The translations under genes were made by a program, and so were the position numbers. The notes beneath the pieces were generated by a model, which did no database searches, was not told where the DNA came from, and worked only from the letters and a program-made list of their open reading frames with translations. A DNA stretch of 64,000 nt from Dendrolimus kikuchii (taxonomy: Eukaryota > Arthropoda > Insecta > Lepidoptera > Lasiocampidae), in assembly GCA_019925095.2 (NCBI GenBank), contig CM034409.1, positions 9,961,001 through 10,025,000 on the forward strand, given 5' to 3'. This document shows, in pieces, positions 43,895 to 55,765 of the stretch. Numbering within the stretch: the stretch's first letter is position 1; every line of letters begins with the position of its first letter.

Positions 43895-44980
43895 TTATAC
43901 AGTTTTAATAATTTATGTTACGCGTTTCCTTCGTGTGAACGACTTCGGGATACCTGCAAAGCATTTAAAATTTAGATGACTTTAAATATAGAGTTAGGTA
44001 ACTGATAATTATTATTATACATAGTATTAATGACTATTTAAATGAATGGGTATTTTATTTATAAATGACCTATTGAATATATATTGACACATATTACGAA
44101 AAACAAGGATGTTACCTGCGCTTTTGTCCATGTTTAACTTTTCTAAATAAATTAAAAACATAGTGTAATTAATATTGTAACATGTATTTTTTATTCTTTA
44201 CTGGTGATTTTTCATGTTTTGTATAATTTATTATTTATTTCATATCCAAAAGAGGGAGAAAAGTAATACACATATGTCCCTTTGCACTACCATTATACTT
44301 TGGTAAGAACCGGAATAATATCTTATAGATATCTACTTACTCAAGTTTTAACACATTTTCTGTTTATTCAGAACTTAGTCACATTTAGTCATTCTTTAGA
44401 TCCAAGCAAATAATAATGGTTGTTATTCGATACACCCAAAAGAACCGCACCAGGCACGGCTCAAATGTATTTTAGAAAGATGAAAATTTCCATTTTTCAC
44501 TCTTGACTTTTGAAGGACATTTTCATATTTTATGTACTTTCATTGAATCTTAATTTATGATGTTCCTCTCAAGTGCAGAATAAACATACCGCATTATCTC
44601 TTATTAAGGACTCTTAGCCATTTAGGCATAATGGAATGTTTATGTATTACTCATTTGAGTGTCACAATTATACGTCGAACAATACGCCCTTAGCTGATTT
44701 ATCTAATTTACTCGTAGGTGAAGTATAAAACACTATGTATCATTTGAAAAAAAAATGCGATTTCTAAATATAGAATCGTTATGTCTGTCTTTATTTGTAT
44801 GTCTTGAAAACTATTATTCAAAAGTATGTGCCGGTCATATGACCACACACCCAGAAGTAAAGCATGAAATTATTCTATTATAACTAGGCATCTATAAATT
44901 AGGATTTATTCCAATAATAAACACCGTTTGTTTCACGCCTTGTTTGTGTTTAGGCTAATTTCTCTCTTTTATTACTCTAC
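43895..44980. other. about 1.1 kb without recognisable gene or repeat
   Basis: AT-rich, no distinguishing features. Confidence 0.4.
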
Positions 44981-44984
44981 GAGA

Positions 44985-45095
44985 GGTGCGGGCGCGATGC
45001 GACGGCCGGGAGAAGGACGTGGAAGAAGAAGCAAGGGAAGAGTAACTTACCGCCATACTGCACTCGTCCTTCGAGGTTTCACACACTCACTAGGA
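44985..45095 (+). repeat. GC-rich repeat, copy 1 of 2
   Basis: gtgcgggcgcgatgcgacgg then ccgggagaaggacgtggaag. The second copy at 46,400-46,490 reads cacgggtgcaatgcgatggc then cgagagaagacaaaagaacg. Not recognised. Confidence 0.5.
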
Positions 45096-45365
45096 TTTGG
45101 TTAGGAGAATTAAAGTTTTATTTTTCCTTCCACCCATTTTAATATTATATAAAATTATTAGAGCTAGGCATGTGTGCTGAAGAGTGTCTTGCGCCGCTTC
45201 TTTTCTTCGAGCCATAACATGTTGCGAAGCGGTAGTAAATTAGATTAGGCTCCCATAGACTAAATAATAACCATAAACAAAATTAAAACTAAATAATCAA
45301 AATTAACAAGTTGGCGGTAGGCTAAATAAAACTTTAACAATACTCTTTGACACTTGACATCTTTG

Positions 45366-45411
45366 TCTCCCGTGATCACGGCCACTGAAGAGTGGCCGTG
45401 ATCACGGGAGA
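45366..45411. repeat. perfect 21-bp palindrome with 4-base loop
   Basis: Left arm 45,366-45,386, loop gaag, right arm 45,391-45,411, exact. The arm contains CCGTGATCACGG, itself a 12-bp palindrome, so the sequence can fold in two ways. Flanks (tttgacacttgacatctttg) match those of the degenerate copy at 61,850. Confidence 0.92.
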
Positions 45412-45479
45412 AACCAAAATCAAATAAAATTACCGCGCTTAAAACCGTTAAAACGTAGTTTTATTAAGAATTAAAGTTA

Positions 45480-46395
45480 TTTAAAATAAAATGGTTTTCT
45501 TTTATATTGTGTCCCAACTATATTATTTACTATATATTGCGCTGACAGCAGTGATTTTGAATGTTTTTCTTGTTTTGTGCATTCTTCCTTTAAAAGTTTA
45601 TTATTTTCTTAACGGCGAGAATGGGGAGGAATAATTTATGAGGAGGAGTTCCTCGGCGCAATTAAGTGGTATTCATACTGTTCCCAGGGTACCTATACTT
45701 GGTTACAAGCTCGGTTTCTATATCAGTCTATCAATTTTTTTACATTACTATTCGTACAAAACCAACATTGCAATGGAGTTTATTCAAAATTTCAATTATT
45801 AGTACGGCAAACGAATGGATAGTATAATCATAAGGACATCTCAGCTGAGATGAGAATGTTGAGTTCAATGTGCGGTGTAAGAATGAATAAGGTGAGAAAT
45901 GAACACATAATATGTTTAAAAGTTGCACCCGTGACTGATATGGGCATGTAAAGAGGAAGGATGTTAGTCACGTGACAAAAACAATGTTAAACTGAAAGAT
46001 TGACAGGTATAAATATAAAGGTAGACTGGATTAATTGTGTGAAAGATGACATGATGATTTGTGGCGTGCGTATAGAGAGAATAGAGAAGTATAGAAGGAA
46101 TAGTTAGGAGAAGGAGAAAGAAAAAAAGAGTAAGATTAGAAGTCAGGTGACAAGCAAGGTAAGAGACATGGTTTGTTTTGCCCATTATATAACATGGAAA
46201 ACAGCTTTAAAGCGAACTAAAACTGAATTTGATCACAAATTAATTGCGCAACTAAGTGGCTAGGCGCCGCGTTGCGGGTATCGGCATTCAGGCCAAAATT
46301 TGATTGGCTTCGTTTGAACTATGCGATGGCAGGTTGCGTCATCGATTTTGTTTTCTGCTAGTTATGCCCCGCAGGTTCACCTGCTGAATGAAATA
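45480..46395. other. about 0.9 kb without recognisable gene
   Basis: 46,040-46,150 is A/G-rich (gaatagttaggagaaggaga). No gene seen; minus-strand frames of 62 and 73 residues have no motif. Confidence 0.4.
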
Positions 46396-46399
46396 AAAA

Positions 46400-46490
46400 A
46401 GGCACGGGTGCAATGCGATGGCCGAGAGAAGACAAAAGAACGTAGAGAAGAACGCCATCAGTCTGCACTTTCACATTTCCCCCAGGGGTT
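46400..46490 (+). repeat. GC-rich repeat, copy 2 of 2
   Basis: Matches 44,985-45,095 over about 30-40 bases, then diverges. Confidence 0.5.
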
Positions 46491-46649
46491 TAACACATAC
46501 AAATAGGATTACCTATAATGTAAATTAGAGTTAGGATAATATAAATGAAAACAATAAGCTGCGCGGGTGTGGAGGGGGGTAAAGTCGCGGTCTGTGTGTG
46601 AGATTCGCTAGGTCGGGGTGGCACTAGTACCTCACGTATTAAGTGCTAT

Positions 46650-46977
46650 TTTTTCTATTTTTTATTGCAGGGGTGAAGCAGACAGGCAGACAGACGGTCC
46701 ACTTAATGGAAAGTGGTTACCATCACCTTTGGACATTTACAACACCAAAGGTGCTACAAAAGCGCTGCTGCTCTCTTAAGGTAGACTGGAACCTGGTCAC
46801 TAATGCCGGAACACAACTCAAGCATGTTATGGCGGCATATTTTAGACCAGGGGTGGTAGCCATTCAGTCGGGCAAATACACTACCACCTGGCTGTGGGTT
46901 GTTTTGTCGCCTCTTACGACAGGCCGCCCGGCCGCCTGGCCGCAGGAAATTGTATTCTTTCTCCGTTCCTGCACGGA
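46650..46977 (-). mobile_element. SINE-like element, full length
   Basis: T-rich start, ttgcaggggtgaagcagaca ... cgttcctgcacgga. It carries a short internal duplication (gccgcccggccgcctggccg) in the GC-rich part near the minus-sense 5' end. The 119-residue plus frame is a repeat translation. Confidence 0.86.
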
Positions 46978-47374
46978 TAGGATATTGCCACGCCGCGGTT
47001 AGGGATACCCACTAAATCCCCTATCCTATCCTCGAGCATCCATCATCCGGACTGTGGGTTCGCTCGCGTATTCATCTCCGGCCCGGACGGATGCCAGGTC
47101 TCCCCTACACAGACTACTGAACAAAGCGATTATACAAGAGTTTATTGTTATCAAATTTATTAACAAATCCTGTTGAATTCCACAAAATTTCAATCAAAAG
47201 CCAAAACATTTTACGAACATATATACACAAGAAATCTCAGCAATTTTCAGTAAACCACAATTTTCTTCCAATTTAAACTTTCAGCTATTCCCGAAAGTTA
47301 AATCAAAGACTGATAGCGTTATTATTGAGTGGCACGTAACTTTCGGGAAACGGCTTGCTTAAACAGTAGTTATT

Positions 47375-47475
47375 TTTAGAGACACGTAGTCATTTTGATA
47401 AAAAAAAAGTAATCCTTATGAAATCGTCCTGTCCTGCGCTTTTGTCTTTGTAAGTCACAGTATTGTTAGAAACTA
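47375..47475 (+). repeat. interspersed repeat X5
   Basis: acacgtagtcattttgataa, gtaatccttatgaaatcgtc, then agaaactactgggc. Related to 24,190 and 52,520. Confidence 0.5.
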
Positions 47476-47479
47476 CTGG

Positions 47480-48830
47480 GCGCGTAAAGGCAACATTTTA
47501 CAGGATTGTTTAGTCTATGTGGAGCTATACAATAATATAGTGAAACTGTGAAACCGCTACAATTAGAAGCCGCCCCTATACATGTAAATAAGAGTTGTTT
47601 TTTTTTCAATTTATATAGTTGTGTGGGGTGGGGTTATCGCCAATCAGATCTTATAAAATCGCGGCAATTTTTAATAACCTTTTATTTGAATCGAGATGTG
47701 GCTAAATCAATAATAATATAATAAACTATATTTAATCTATATATTAATACGTGAAGCACAAACACAGCAAAAACTTTGTACCCCTTTGTACGAAAATTGC
47801 GCGGACGGAGAACTAGGAAATTTCGATCACTTATAGTTTATATAGAGAAGAAGCGACGAATGTTATTTTTTTTTTTAATTATGCTAAAAAAATACATTAA
47901 ATCAATAAAGAAAAACATTACACACACTACCATGTATTTGACAGACACACGCATATATACTCTTTTGTTTATTGTTAAAGTCAAATTACAGTGTGGCCTT
48001 GGCGAAATCTGTGATTATAGAAGTATAGTCTTTAACAACAGAACCTTAATAATATTCAAACTTATAATTTAAATTCATTATTATGGTCGAATTTCGACTA
48101 CGGGCGACTACTAGTACTATTAACTGCATATATATTTGTATAAGATTATATATTGTTATATGCTATTGGTGTCATGTCTGCCGTGACAATATCTTATGGA
48201 CTCAGCCGAACACCAGCGCTTGTCGATAGACTAGCATTACGCTGAGACTGATGCCCCTCTATTTTTGATAACACTTAGTTTCACTGTCCTAAATAAAATT
48301 ATTTTCTTTCTTTCTTCTTTCAATATTAATTTACAAAGCCGTAAAAATAGTGTCCCCTTGTATTTTCTGTACTATGAAGTAGAAAATTCTAAAATTATTT
48401 TCTTTTTTATAATTTTCTATGTCGTATATTTAACTTCTTATATTTCCGTAACTATTCATTTGACGATTAAAAACGTATATTACGAAAATAGGTTCCCCTA
48501 TAAGTAAAAATAAAAAACCAAAGACATTGAAACTAAAATACAACTTCAGTAATTGAGCTTTAAAAATACTTTCAACAAAATAGTAATAGTTGTTGGGCAG
48601 TTTTTGAGACATAAATGTATTTCAATACAATTATTTTTAGACTTCTGTAGACAAATCACGAAACAGGATAAAACCTTTGTTACCACTATAGAAGGTACCC
48701 TAAACAGTTCGTGGACTGCTACGCACTTACAGATATTTCAGTACATCATTCAGTAAGTATACATACCTCTCCACCAAACTTCACTCCCGTAAACCCAGAA
48801 GTTTTCTGGAAAAATGTCTGATAAATAATT
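47480..48830. other. about 1.35 kb without recognisable gene or repeat
   Basis: Four small open frames (60-98 residues) rich in Ile, Phe, Lys and Asn reflect AT-rich composition. No domains. Confidence 0.4.
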
Positions 48831-48835
48831 ATGTG

Positions 48836-49139
48836 TTTTTTCTGGAGTTCAGCAGACAGGCAGACGGCCTACTTGATGGAAAGCGGTTACCGTCGCCTAT
48901 GGACTTTTGCAACAGCAAAGGTGCTACAAATGCGCTGCTGCTCTCTTAAGGTAGAGTGGAACCTGGTCACTAATGCCGGAATACAACTTAAGGTTGTTAT
49001 GGCGGCATACTCTAGACCAGGGGTGGTAGTCATGCAGTCGGGCGAATGCCCTACCACCTGGCCGTGGGTTCTTTTATCGCCTCTTATGACAGGACGCCCG
49101 GCCGCAGGAAATTGTATTCTTTCTCCGTTCCTGCACGGA
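48836..49139 (-). mobile_element. SINE-like element, full length
   Basis: tctggagttcagcagacag to ttcctgcacgga, with a very short T run at the left. Otherwise close to the 46,650 copy. The 105-residue plus frame is a repeat translation. Confidence 0.86.
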
Positions 49140-49590
49140 TGTACATAGAAAAGGGCAAACTCCTTTTTAAGTTTTTAATATTTTAAATACGTATTCGTAT
49201 TTGACAGTTCTTTAATTACTTCCCAATTAGCGCGGAGGAAATTTGCTTCGAGTGCAAAATAATTATCCCAAAAGCAAAGGTAAGCTACGTCGTGTTTAGT
49301 CAGCAATAAAGTAATAAGCAAACGTAAACAAAAATCCAAAGGTACACGAACAAATTAAATAAAGGAAAGGGAAAATCATTCTTTTTCGCTGAAGGCAGTA
49401 CTTAATCTCGTCCTTCCGTAGGGTAAGGACTTGATTAATGCAGGTACAATGCGTGTTAATATCTGTAGATATAGGAGAAAGTGAATAAGAACGTAGAGTA
49501 CAAAGATTAGTGTGGACGATTGACACACATGTAAAATAGTTCGTATTGATAAATATAAAAAAAATCGTGTATGTGTGTGCAGTTTACACG
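49140..49590. other. unassigned AT-rich sequence
   Basis: No gene or repeat recognised; two minus frames (76 and 128 residues) run across it into the Y and X3 fragments and are not gene-like. Confidence 0.4.
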
Positions 49591-49639
49591 CAGTAGAAGT
49601 GAAACTTAAGAGATCATGCTCACAGATTATTCTGCTCAT
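49585..49639. mobile_element. Y repeat end fragment
   Basis: gtttacacgcagtagaagtg, aaacttaagagatcatgctc, acagattattctgctcataa: reversed end of group Y, cut by the X3 element at 49,640. Confidence 0.55.
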
Positions 49640-50066
49640 AACTAGCTGACCCGCCAAACTTCGAACCTCCTCAGAATCAATAAATAAAAAAGCTGAATGA
49701 TAATTGCAGAATGTTTCAACTTTAGTAAAAAATGTGGTCAAACATAACGAAACGTTTGACATTTAAAACCAAAAAAACCTTCACTTTTAAATTTAATTTG
49801 ATTTCTGAACGACTATTAAATTTAATCGATTTTTAAACGGCGGGACGAACATCAAATGTTTGACAGGTAGGAATAGTTTCTACGGAAAAGCAAAATTGTT
49901 GTTTTTACTATATTTCAAGCATTTTTTTCATATTTACTCACCTTTTAAACCTTCCCTGGACTTTCAAAAATAATTCAAAACCAAAATTAGCCAAATCAGT
50001 AAAGCCGTTCTCGAGTTTTAGCGAGACTAACGATCAGCGATCAGATCATATATATATATATATATG
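49640..50066 (-). mobile_element. Helitron-like element, group X3
   Basis: A|CTAGCTGACCCGCCAAACTT to a TATATATATATATAT run. Landmarks gggacgaacatcaaatgttt, cttccctggactttcaaaaa and gttctcgagttttagcgaga. The minus-sense 5' TC boundary is obscured by the TA run. Confidence 0.7.
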
Positions 50067-50069
50067 ACC

Positions 50070-50870
50070 TAAAGTGTACATGTATATATTATTTCGATAT
50101 CAACCAGGGTTAAGAAATTAATATAAAATCTAAATCATAATTACTTATCGATAATAATTAGTTATGCGAGTTTAACGGCTCTTTAAAATGACGTTATAAT
50201 TTTTTATTATTGTATTAATATGAAAATCATTTATTTTTAACGAGACAATAAACCTCGTATGACTGTTATGAATGCAAAGAAGGGCTATGTTCCTAGGGAA
50301 TAAAGTGGCTGGTGTAGCTACTAAATAATAATTAGCCAATAGAAGTGAAAATTGACAAACATGTCAAACACAAGCAAGTAGTTCTTAAATACTAGAACGA
50401 AAAATACTGTTCACATACTAAGTTACAGATACTGTAATAAAACACCCTCCTCAGGGATTTGATGTATTGTTTGGTCTTAAACTTGCTTTTCTCGGCCATC
50501 CTACCAAGTTGAATAGCAGTTTCTGCGAATATGAAAACCTTTTGTTCATACATGTTTTCTACTTGGTCGATTAATAATAGCACGTTATTCTTTTGTTTTC
50601 GAAAATAAACACCATTTAACTTAATTTTAATTTTGAACAATGGTAGCAGTAATTTAATTTCTATGGGTTTTAATTAAAGTTGGCTTTCATCTATTATTAC
50701 TTATTTTTGTTGTTTTATGACAGAAAATAGAACTTTTATTTTTAACTATGTGTGTTGTTAGCATTATGTTTCTTTGAAACACAACGTTAACGGATATATT
50801 TATTTATATGTGAACAACAAACAACAAGATTATAAATTTCTTTATTACGCAACCATTTAAAATACTATGT
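50070..50870. other. unassigned AT-rich sequence
   Basis: The minus frame 50,392-50,640 (82 codons, lysine-rich) has no motif I recognise. Confidence 0.4.
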
Positions 50871-50871
50871 A

Positions 50872-51070
50872 CTAGGGGTCTCGCGTGGAACCCGATTCCA
50901 GCGCTAATTATTTTGTTTAGATTGATGGGTGACATTATTGAAGTTTTAATAGGGATTCCTATTTTTTGTATAGCCTATATTAATCAGGCATAATGTAGCA
51001 TGCGAATGGTGAAAGAATTTTTGAAATCGGTCCAGTAGTTTTTGAGTTTATTCGTTACAAACATTTAAAA
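50872..51070 (-). mobile_element. Helitron-like repeat, group X8
   Basis: A|CTAGGGGTCTCGCGTGGAAC, then gcatgcgaatggtgaaagaa, atcggtccagtagtttttga and tttattcgttacaaac. It is truncated or obscured where the SINE at 51,082 follows. Confidence 0.6.
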
Positions 51071-51081
51071 TACCAGATATT

Positions 51082-51392
51082 TCCTTTTTTTATTATTGAA
51101 TTGAGCAGACAGGCAGACGGCGCACCTAATGGAAAGTGGTTACCATCGCTTATAGATGTTAGCAATACCAAGAGTGCTGCCAATGTGCTGCCGGCCTTGA
51201 AGGAGGAACTGAAACCTGGCCACTGATGCCGGAACACAACTCAACATTGTTTTGGCAGCATACCCTAGACCAGGGGTGGTAGCTATCCTGATGGGTAAAT
51301 GCCCTACCAACCGGCTATGGGTTGTTTTGTCGCCTCTTACGACAGACCGCCCGGTCGCAGGAATTAGTATTATTTTTCCGTTCCTGCACGGA
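51082..51392 (-). mobile_element. SINE-like element, diverged full-length copy
   Basis: ttttattattgaattgagca to ttcctgcacgga. The most diverged full-length copy. In the minus sense the main stem is ggttggtagggcatttaccc with agctaccacc, so the pairing persists despite substitutions. Confidence 0.83.
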
Positions 51393-51394
51393 GA

Positions 51395-52050
51395 GAGACT
51401 CTCCAGTCTAGTCTAAGGAAAATGAGTCATAGGTATACCTAAGTACTAGAGTTTTCTCTAACCCTATTTTACATACATGCAATTTTGATTAGGTTATTTA
51501 TATATATATAAATCTTCAGTGAACAATTATCTAATTGATAGTAAAACCGCTTAAAAACTCATTACGTGGTTTAGCGAACAAACCGACGTAGAAAGCGAAT
51601 TTGCCCAACGCAAGCCAACCTTATGAACTGTAGTAAAATTATTTTTTACTTCCCAAGTGTCTAATTGAAACTCAGCAATAGTTGTTTATTCTCATAAAAA
51701 ATAATAAAAGCTTTTCTTAGTACTAAAACTCTGAATCTAAAACACTTAAAATAAAATGTTGTGTACTCTAAGAATTATGTCATAAAAAGTTGTAATACAA
51801 GTTAATAAATCAAGCGAGCTTATATTTGCCTAACCTTTTGCGGGCTAAATTAATTTATTTTAATACTACTACCCGTGAACATCGGTTTTGTTTGCTTTTA
51901 CTTACTTAGCTAAATATATTTCCAAAATTTTGTTACACAACATATTATAACATGACGTATCGTTAAGGAAATTAAAGGTCCCCATCATTCGTAAGTTATT
52001 ATAACAATTAATGTACAGTCAGACAACCAAAGATTTAAAATATATGTGAT
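51395..52050. other. unassigned AT-rich sequence
   Basis: No gene or repeat recognised. Confidence 0.4.
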
Positions 52051-52051
52051 A

Positions 52052-52463
52052 CTAGGATATGCCCGCGACTTCGTCCACGCTTGACTTGAAACTCCCGCGG
52101 AGTTCCCGGGGCACAAAGTACCGCAGCATTTAAAAAGGGATGTAAGCTATCGTTTTATTGAAAACTACGTCGGAATAAGCTAATTTAAATGCACCCGAAC
52201 AACTATAAACCGCTCCCGGGAAAATTTCCGCTGTTTCCGAGAATAAAAAGTAGCACAGATTTTATGTCTAAGAATTAGCTGTCAACCAACGAAGACAGCA
52301 TCGAAATCAGCCTAGTTGTTTTTATGTGACTCCCGAACAAACAAACAAGAAATATAATAAAACTCCATCGTGATTGTTTATATAATCTATTTCAGTTGTT
52401 TTTTGAATAGCTTCAATGTACAGACACGGCATGCTTAGAATTGTATAATATTTATAAAATAGA
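52052..52463 (-). mobile_element. non-autonomous Helitron-like element, group X1
   Basis: CTAGGATATGCCCGCGACTT to TTTATAAAATAGA|T on the plus strand. Full X1 order including gtacagacacggcatgctta. Confidence 0.73.
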
Positions 52464-52519
52464 TTACAAACAGACACTTCAATTTTCTTTATCTGTTTAG
52501 ATATATTATTAATTACTAT

Positions 52520-52690
52520 AAATATTTTAGCGTTCCGTAGCCATTTTAGTATGAAGAGAACCCCTATTTTAAATTATTATGTCGCTGCGGCCTTCTGGAC
52601 ATCAATCACTGTATGACATTTTTTCAGAAACTACTGGTACTATATGGATGAAATTTGACAAACAGGTATATCGTATATGCCGCTATACTA
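52520..52690 (+). repeat. interspersed repeat X5
   Basis: gcgttccgtagccattttag, gagaacccctattttaaatt, tttcagaaactactggtact, gatgaaatttgacaaacag. Longest copy of this family in the window. Confidence 0.55.
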
Positions 52691-52694
52691 CGGT

Positions 52695-52990
52695 GTTTTT
52701 TTTTATTGAGGAGCTATCAAACAGTCAGATGGCCCACCTAATGGAAAGTGGCTACCGTCGCCTATATTAACTTATATTTATTATGCAATAGAAGGGATTT
52801 GTTCGGGGGAGGGGTGGGATAAAGGGCATAGAATAGGAGAAGAGGGAATTGTACCATCGAAACACTCACTCATCGTACGAAATACGATTCTGCGAGAGCG
52901 TGGTATCCCACCGATAGAGCTGGCTCAACGAGTTGTAATCAATATGACGATTCCACCATGGCTCTACCACGTACTGTATTTAATCGTTGT
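52695..52990 (-). mobile_element. LINE-like 3' end sharing the SINE tail
   Basis: T-run, gagctatcaaacagtcagat, ggcccacctaatggaaagtg, a G-rich C-poor block (gttcgggggaggggtgggat), gcgtggtatcccaccgatag, ccaccatggctctaccac. Reverse-complement relative of 36,640-37,030. Confidence 0.6.
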
Positions 52991-52994
52991 AGTA

Positions 52995-54075
52995 TAACCA
53001 TAAATAAAATAAAGAACAAGGGTGGCCTCCACATATTTAAAAGAGCGTTGAAAAAGTTTTCTCAACATGTTACAAGATGAATTATTACTGAGTCAAAACA
53101 AAACAATTTATCTTCAATGAATATTATTTCTTTGAGAAATAGTTGTGCCATTTAGATAAACAAAGTGCTTAATTTAGTATTTCAGTTTTCAGTGATGGAT
53201 ATACTGGTTTTGACATGAACATAAAACACGCAAGTCATACATCGTAGCTCTGAAAAGTCTAACTACGGTATTAACCCAGAGGGCGTATGTCTTCGCAGAT
53301 GTGTATGATAAACATAATCATTATCTATAATGTATCTGTTACTTTTTATATCATGTAATATAGTGTAGTAATAAATACGTCTGCGAACGGTCTGTTTTAT
53401 TTATGTATCAGTGAATCCTTATTTAAATATCAGTAAATACCAAACTAGTGCCTGGATATTTATCATTATCAACATAAAGTGGAAGTGTATGCTATGTCTT
53501 TACAACAGCTGTCTAATACGTGTCAATTTCACTTAGTGATTTACAAAGGCAACCGCTTTAGGCCCTCAGAGTTAAAAAAAAACCGTCCTTTACTTATGGA
53601 GTATTATGCTAATTACTAGCGGCCTCCCGCAACATCATTACAGCCATCAACGACGTCTGATCCAGGGATTGTAGTGATGCATGTTATTCCATTGGCCCAT
53701 TCCCGAAAGAGTAACAAATTTTAAATTTCTTATCTATATAGTAATTATAATGAATTTGTATGGAACATGTGTTGCATGTTCAAATCACGTCAGGGTCAGA
53801 AGTGTGGAGCCTGTGGACGTGCCGCTAATGTAGGTTCCGTACCATGGTGGAGATGTAGGTAAAGACGCATGTACTCTCGTAATATATGAATCTATATTGA
53901 TACACCAATGGGCACTGTGGAGTGCCGGCGCGGACTGGCTCTATACAATGTTAAAAAATGAACGCGAAATGGGAAGTAAGTACACCACTCGATACAGTTA
54001 CGTAAGTGTATTACTTACAACTTACATAACCGAATGGTTGTGTGACCCTACAATGTGTAAAGGAGACAACTCCTT
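52995..54075. other. about 1.1 kb without recognisable gene or repeat
   Basis: Nothing recognised. The 87-residue plus frame at 53,897-54,160 runs into the LINE tail and is not a gene. Confidence 0.4.
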
Positions 54076-54086
54076 GCAAATTTTTT

Positions 54087-54209
54087 ACATACATACATAC
54101 ATACATAACTTCACGCCAGTTCCCTTGCGGGGTAGGCACGAACAACAGAGTGCCATTTAGGCTTATTCTTACACACCTCACTTGCCTCTTTGACATTCAT
54201 AACTCTTGT
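54087..54209 (-). mobile_element. 123-bp truncated RTE-like LINE tail with 10-bp target duplication
   Basis: (CATA)n, acttcacgccagttcccttg ... cattcataactcttgt. Flanked by caaatttttt at 54,077-54,086 and 54,210-54,219. Among the shortest copies. Confidence 0.9.
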
Positions 54210-54284
54210 CAAATTTTTTTAAAAAAAGGTTAATAAACAGGGGCGCTAATTCGTGCCAGTAGACTCCAAAAATACAACTTTTAG

Positions 54285-54420
54285 TATTTTTTTTTATGTT
54301 TGCTTGTAGGCAAACTGGCAAACGGGTTCACTTGATGGTAAGTGGTTACCGTCACCCATGGACATCTGCAACACTAAGTGCCTATGTCGTTGAGACTTTA
54401 AATATCTGTTTACGCCCTAT
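54285..54420 (-). mobile_element. LINE or SINE 3' end with the shared hairpin
   Basis: T-run, tttgcttgtaggcaaactgg, caaacgggttcacttgatgg, taagtggttaccgtcaccca. In the minus sense the hairpin is gacggtaaccacttaccatc: stem bases differ from the SINE but still pair. Confidence 0.55.
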
Positions 54421-55440
54421 TTGAAGAGCCCTATATTTTATCCTATCTGTCTTTCTGTCTATTAGACCATCATGTGAAATCTATTCAACAGATTCAAATG
54501 AAACTCGACACAGAGCTAGCTTATATTTCGGGTCGACATTCAAGATATTTTTTGTCAGGAATAAAGACACCGTTTACTTGAAATAGCCGAATATAGCTAA
54601 AAATTTACCGTTGTGGTCGCATTTGTACACTTGTACCATGCCGCCTTCGATTAGCTGACCGACATGCTTACTGCCTTAGTCCCAAAATTTACAACAGAGT
54701 TAATAAGTTACTAAACATTATACTCTCATACTCATCGCGAATGTAAATTAAAATTATTCAACTGGCTAATAGAACTCCCTTATGACGACACCGAGAATTT
54801 ACTCAATTGAATACACCAGTCTAATAAGTCTGTAACCACACACTCACTCATTCACTTGTACACACATCACACACATACACATAACATACACACCACATAC
54901 ATATATACATACATACATATACACACCCATTCACACATCTATGCATTTCCACATACATTACAAATATTAACACGAAAATTTACAAATGTATAAATAAACA
55001 TCAAAATAATTTTCTTTTTTAAATTGTATAACAAACGAGTTGTCTGGAAGTGGGCGCTAACAACTGCAACACAGTATTATACTACAGCAGTTTTTTGCGA
55101 TACCAACTTGTTTCTGTATACTATGTTAATGGTTTCGAATAAATTCTTTAATTTGTTTGGTCCGCCGTTGCAATTTTTTTTGTAAACCCTATAAAAGAAC
55201 TAGCCTAAGTTACTCCTTATAATATCAGATATCTGCAAGTAAAGTCCCTACAAAATCTGTTCGGGCGTTTCAGGGATTAGCCCGAATATACAGACAAACA
55301 GAAAAAAAAATCAAAAAAATGTTTTTTTGATGTAAGTACCGTAAATACTTTCATATGCATTTAGTAAAAAGCTGTTATTTTGACATTACGCACAGACGCT
55401 TCAATTTAATTAATCTGTATAGATTAGTATCGATCTATCG
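54420..55440. other. mostly unassigned sequence with a CA-rich tract
   Basis: 54,838-54,960 is a CA/TA-rich, G-poor simple-sequence tract (cacacactcactcattcact, acatacacataacatacaca). 55,255-55,330 (cggattagcccgaatatac-like) resembles the inside of the X2 group. No gene seen. Confidence 0.4.
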
Positions 55441-55449
55441 TCTTATATC

Positions 55450-55765
55450 ACAGATATAACAATGGACCGGGCTTTTGAAAGGGTTGTGTCTGCCCATGGG
55501 AAGGCCAACACGTAGAGAGAGGCCTTTCGCCAATTTAATCTCACTGTGCCGTGACACTGGCCTGCGAATATCTATGTATTACACTATAGGGCTGCTCCAA
55601 AGGATAAACCTCGGTCAGTATGGGAATATTGTTAGGAAATCGGGAACAAAACTTTCAGGCATTGAAACCCCAAAAAGCTCATTGCTTTTTTAGAAATGTA
55701 AGGGACATTGCACCATTGCGAACATTGGCGTTTCACTATAATATTCTATATTATTTTCCTGCAAA
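55450..55765 (+). other. unidentified, less AT-rich segment
   Basis: An open frame at 55,475-55,693 (72 codons) shows no known domain. It directly precedes a LINE 3' UTR of family M on the same strand, so it could be the remaining coding end or 3' UTR of that LINE; I cannot confirm. Confidence 0.3.
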
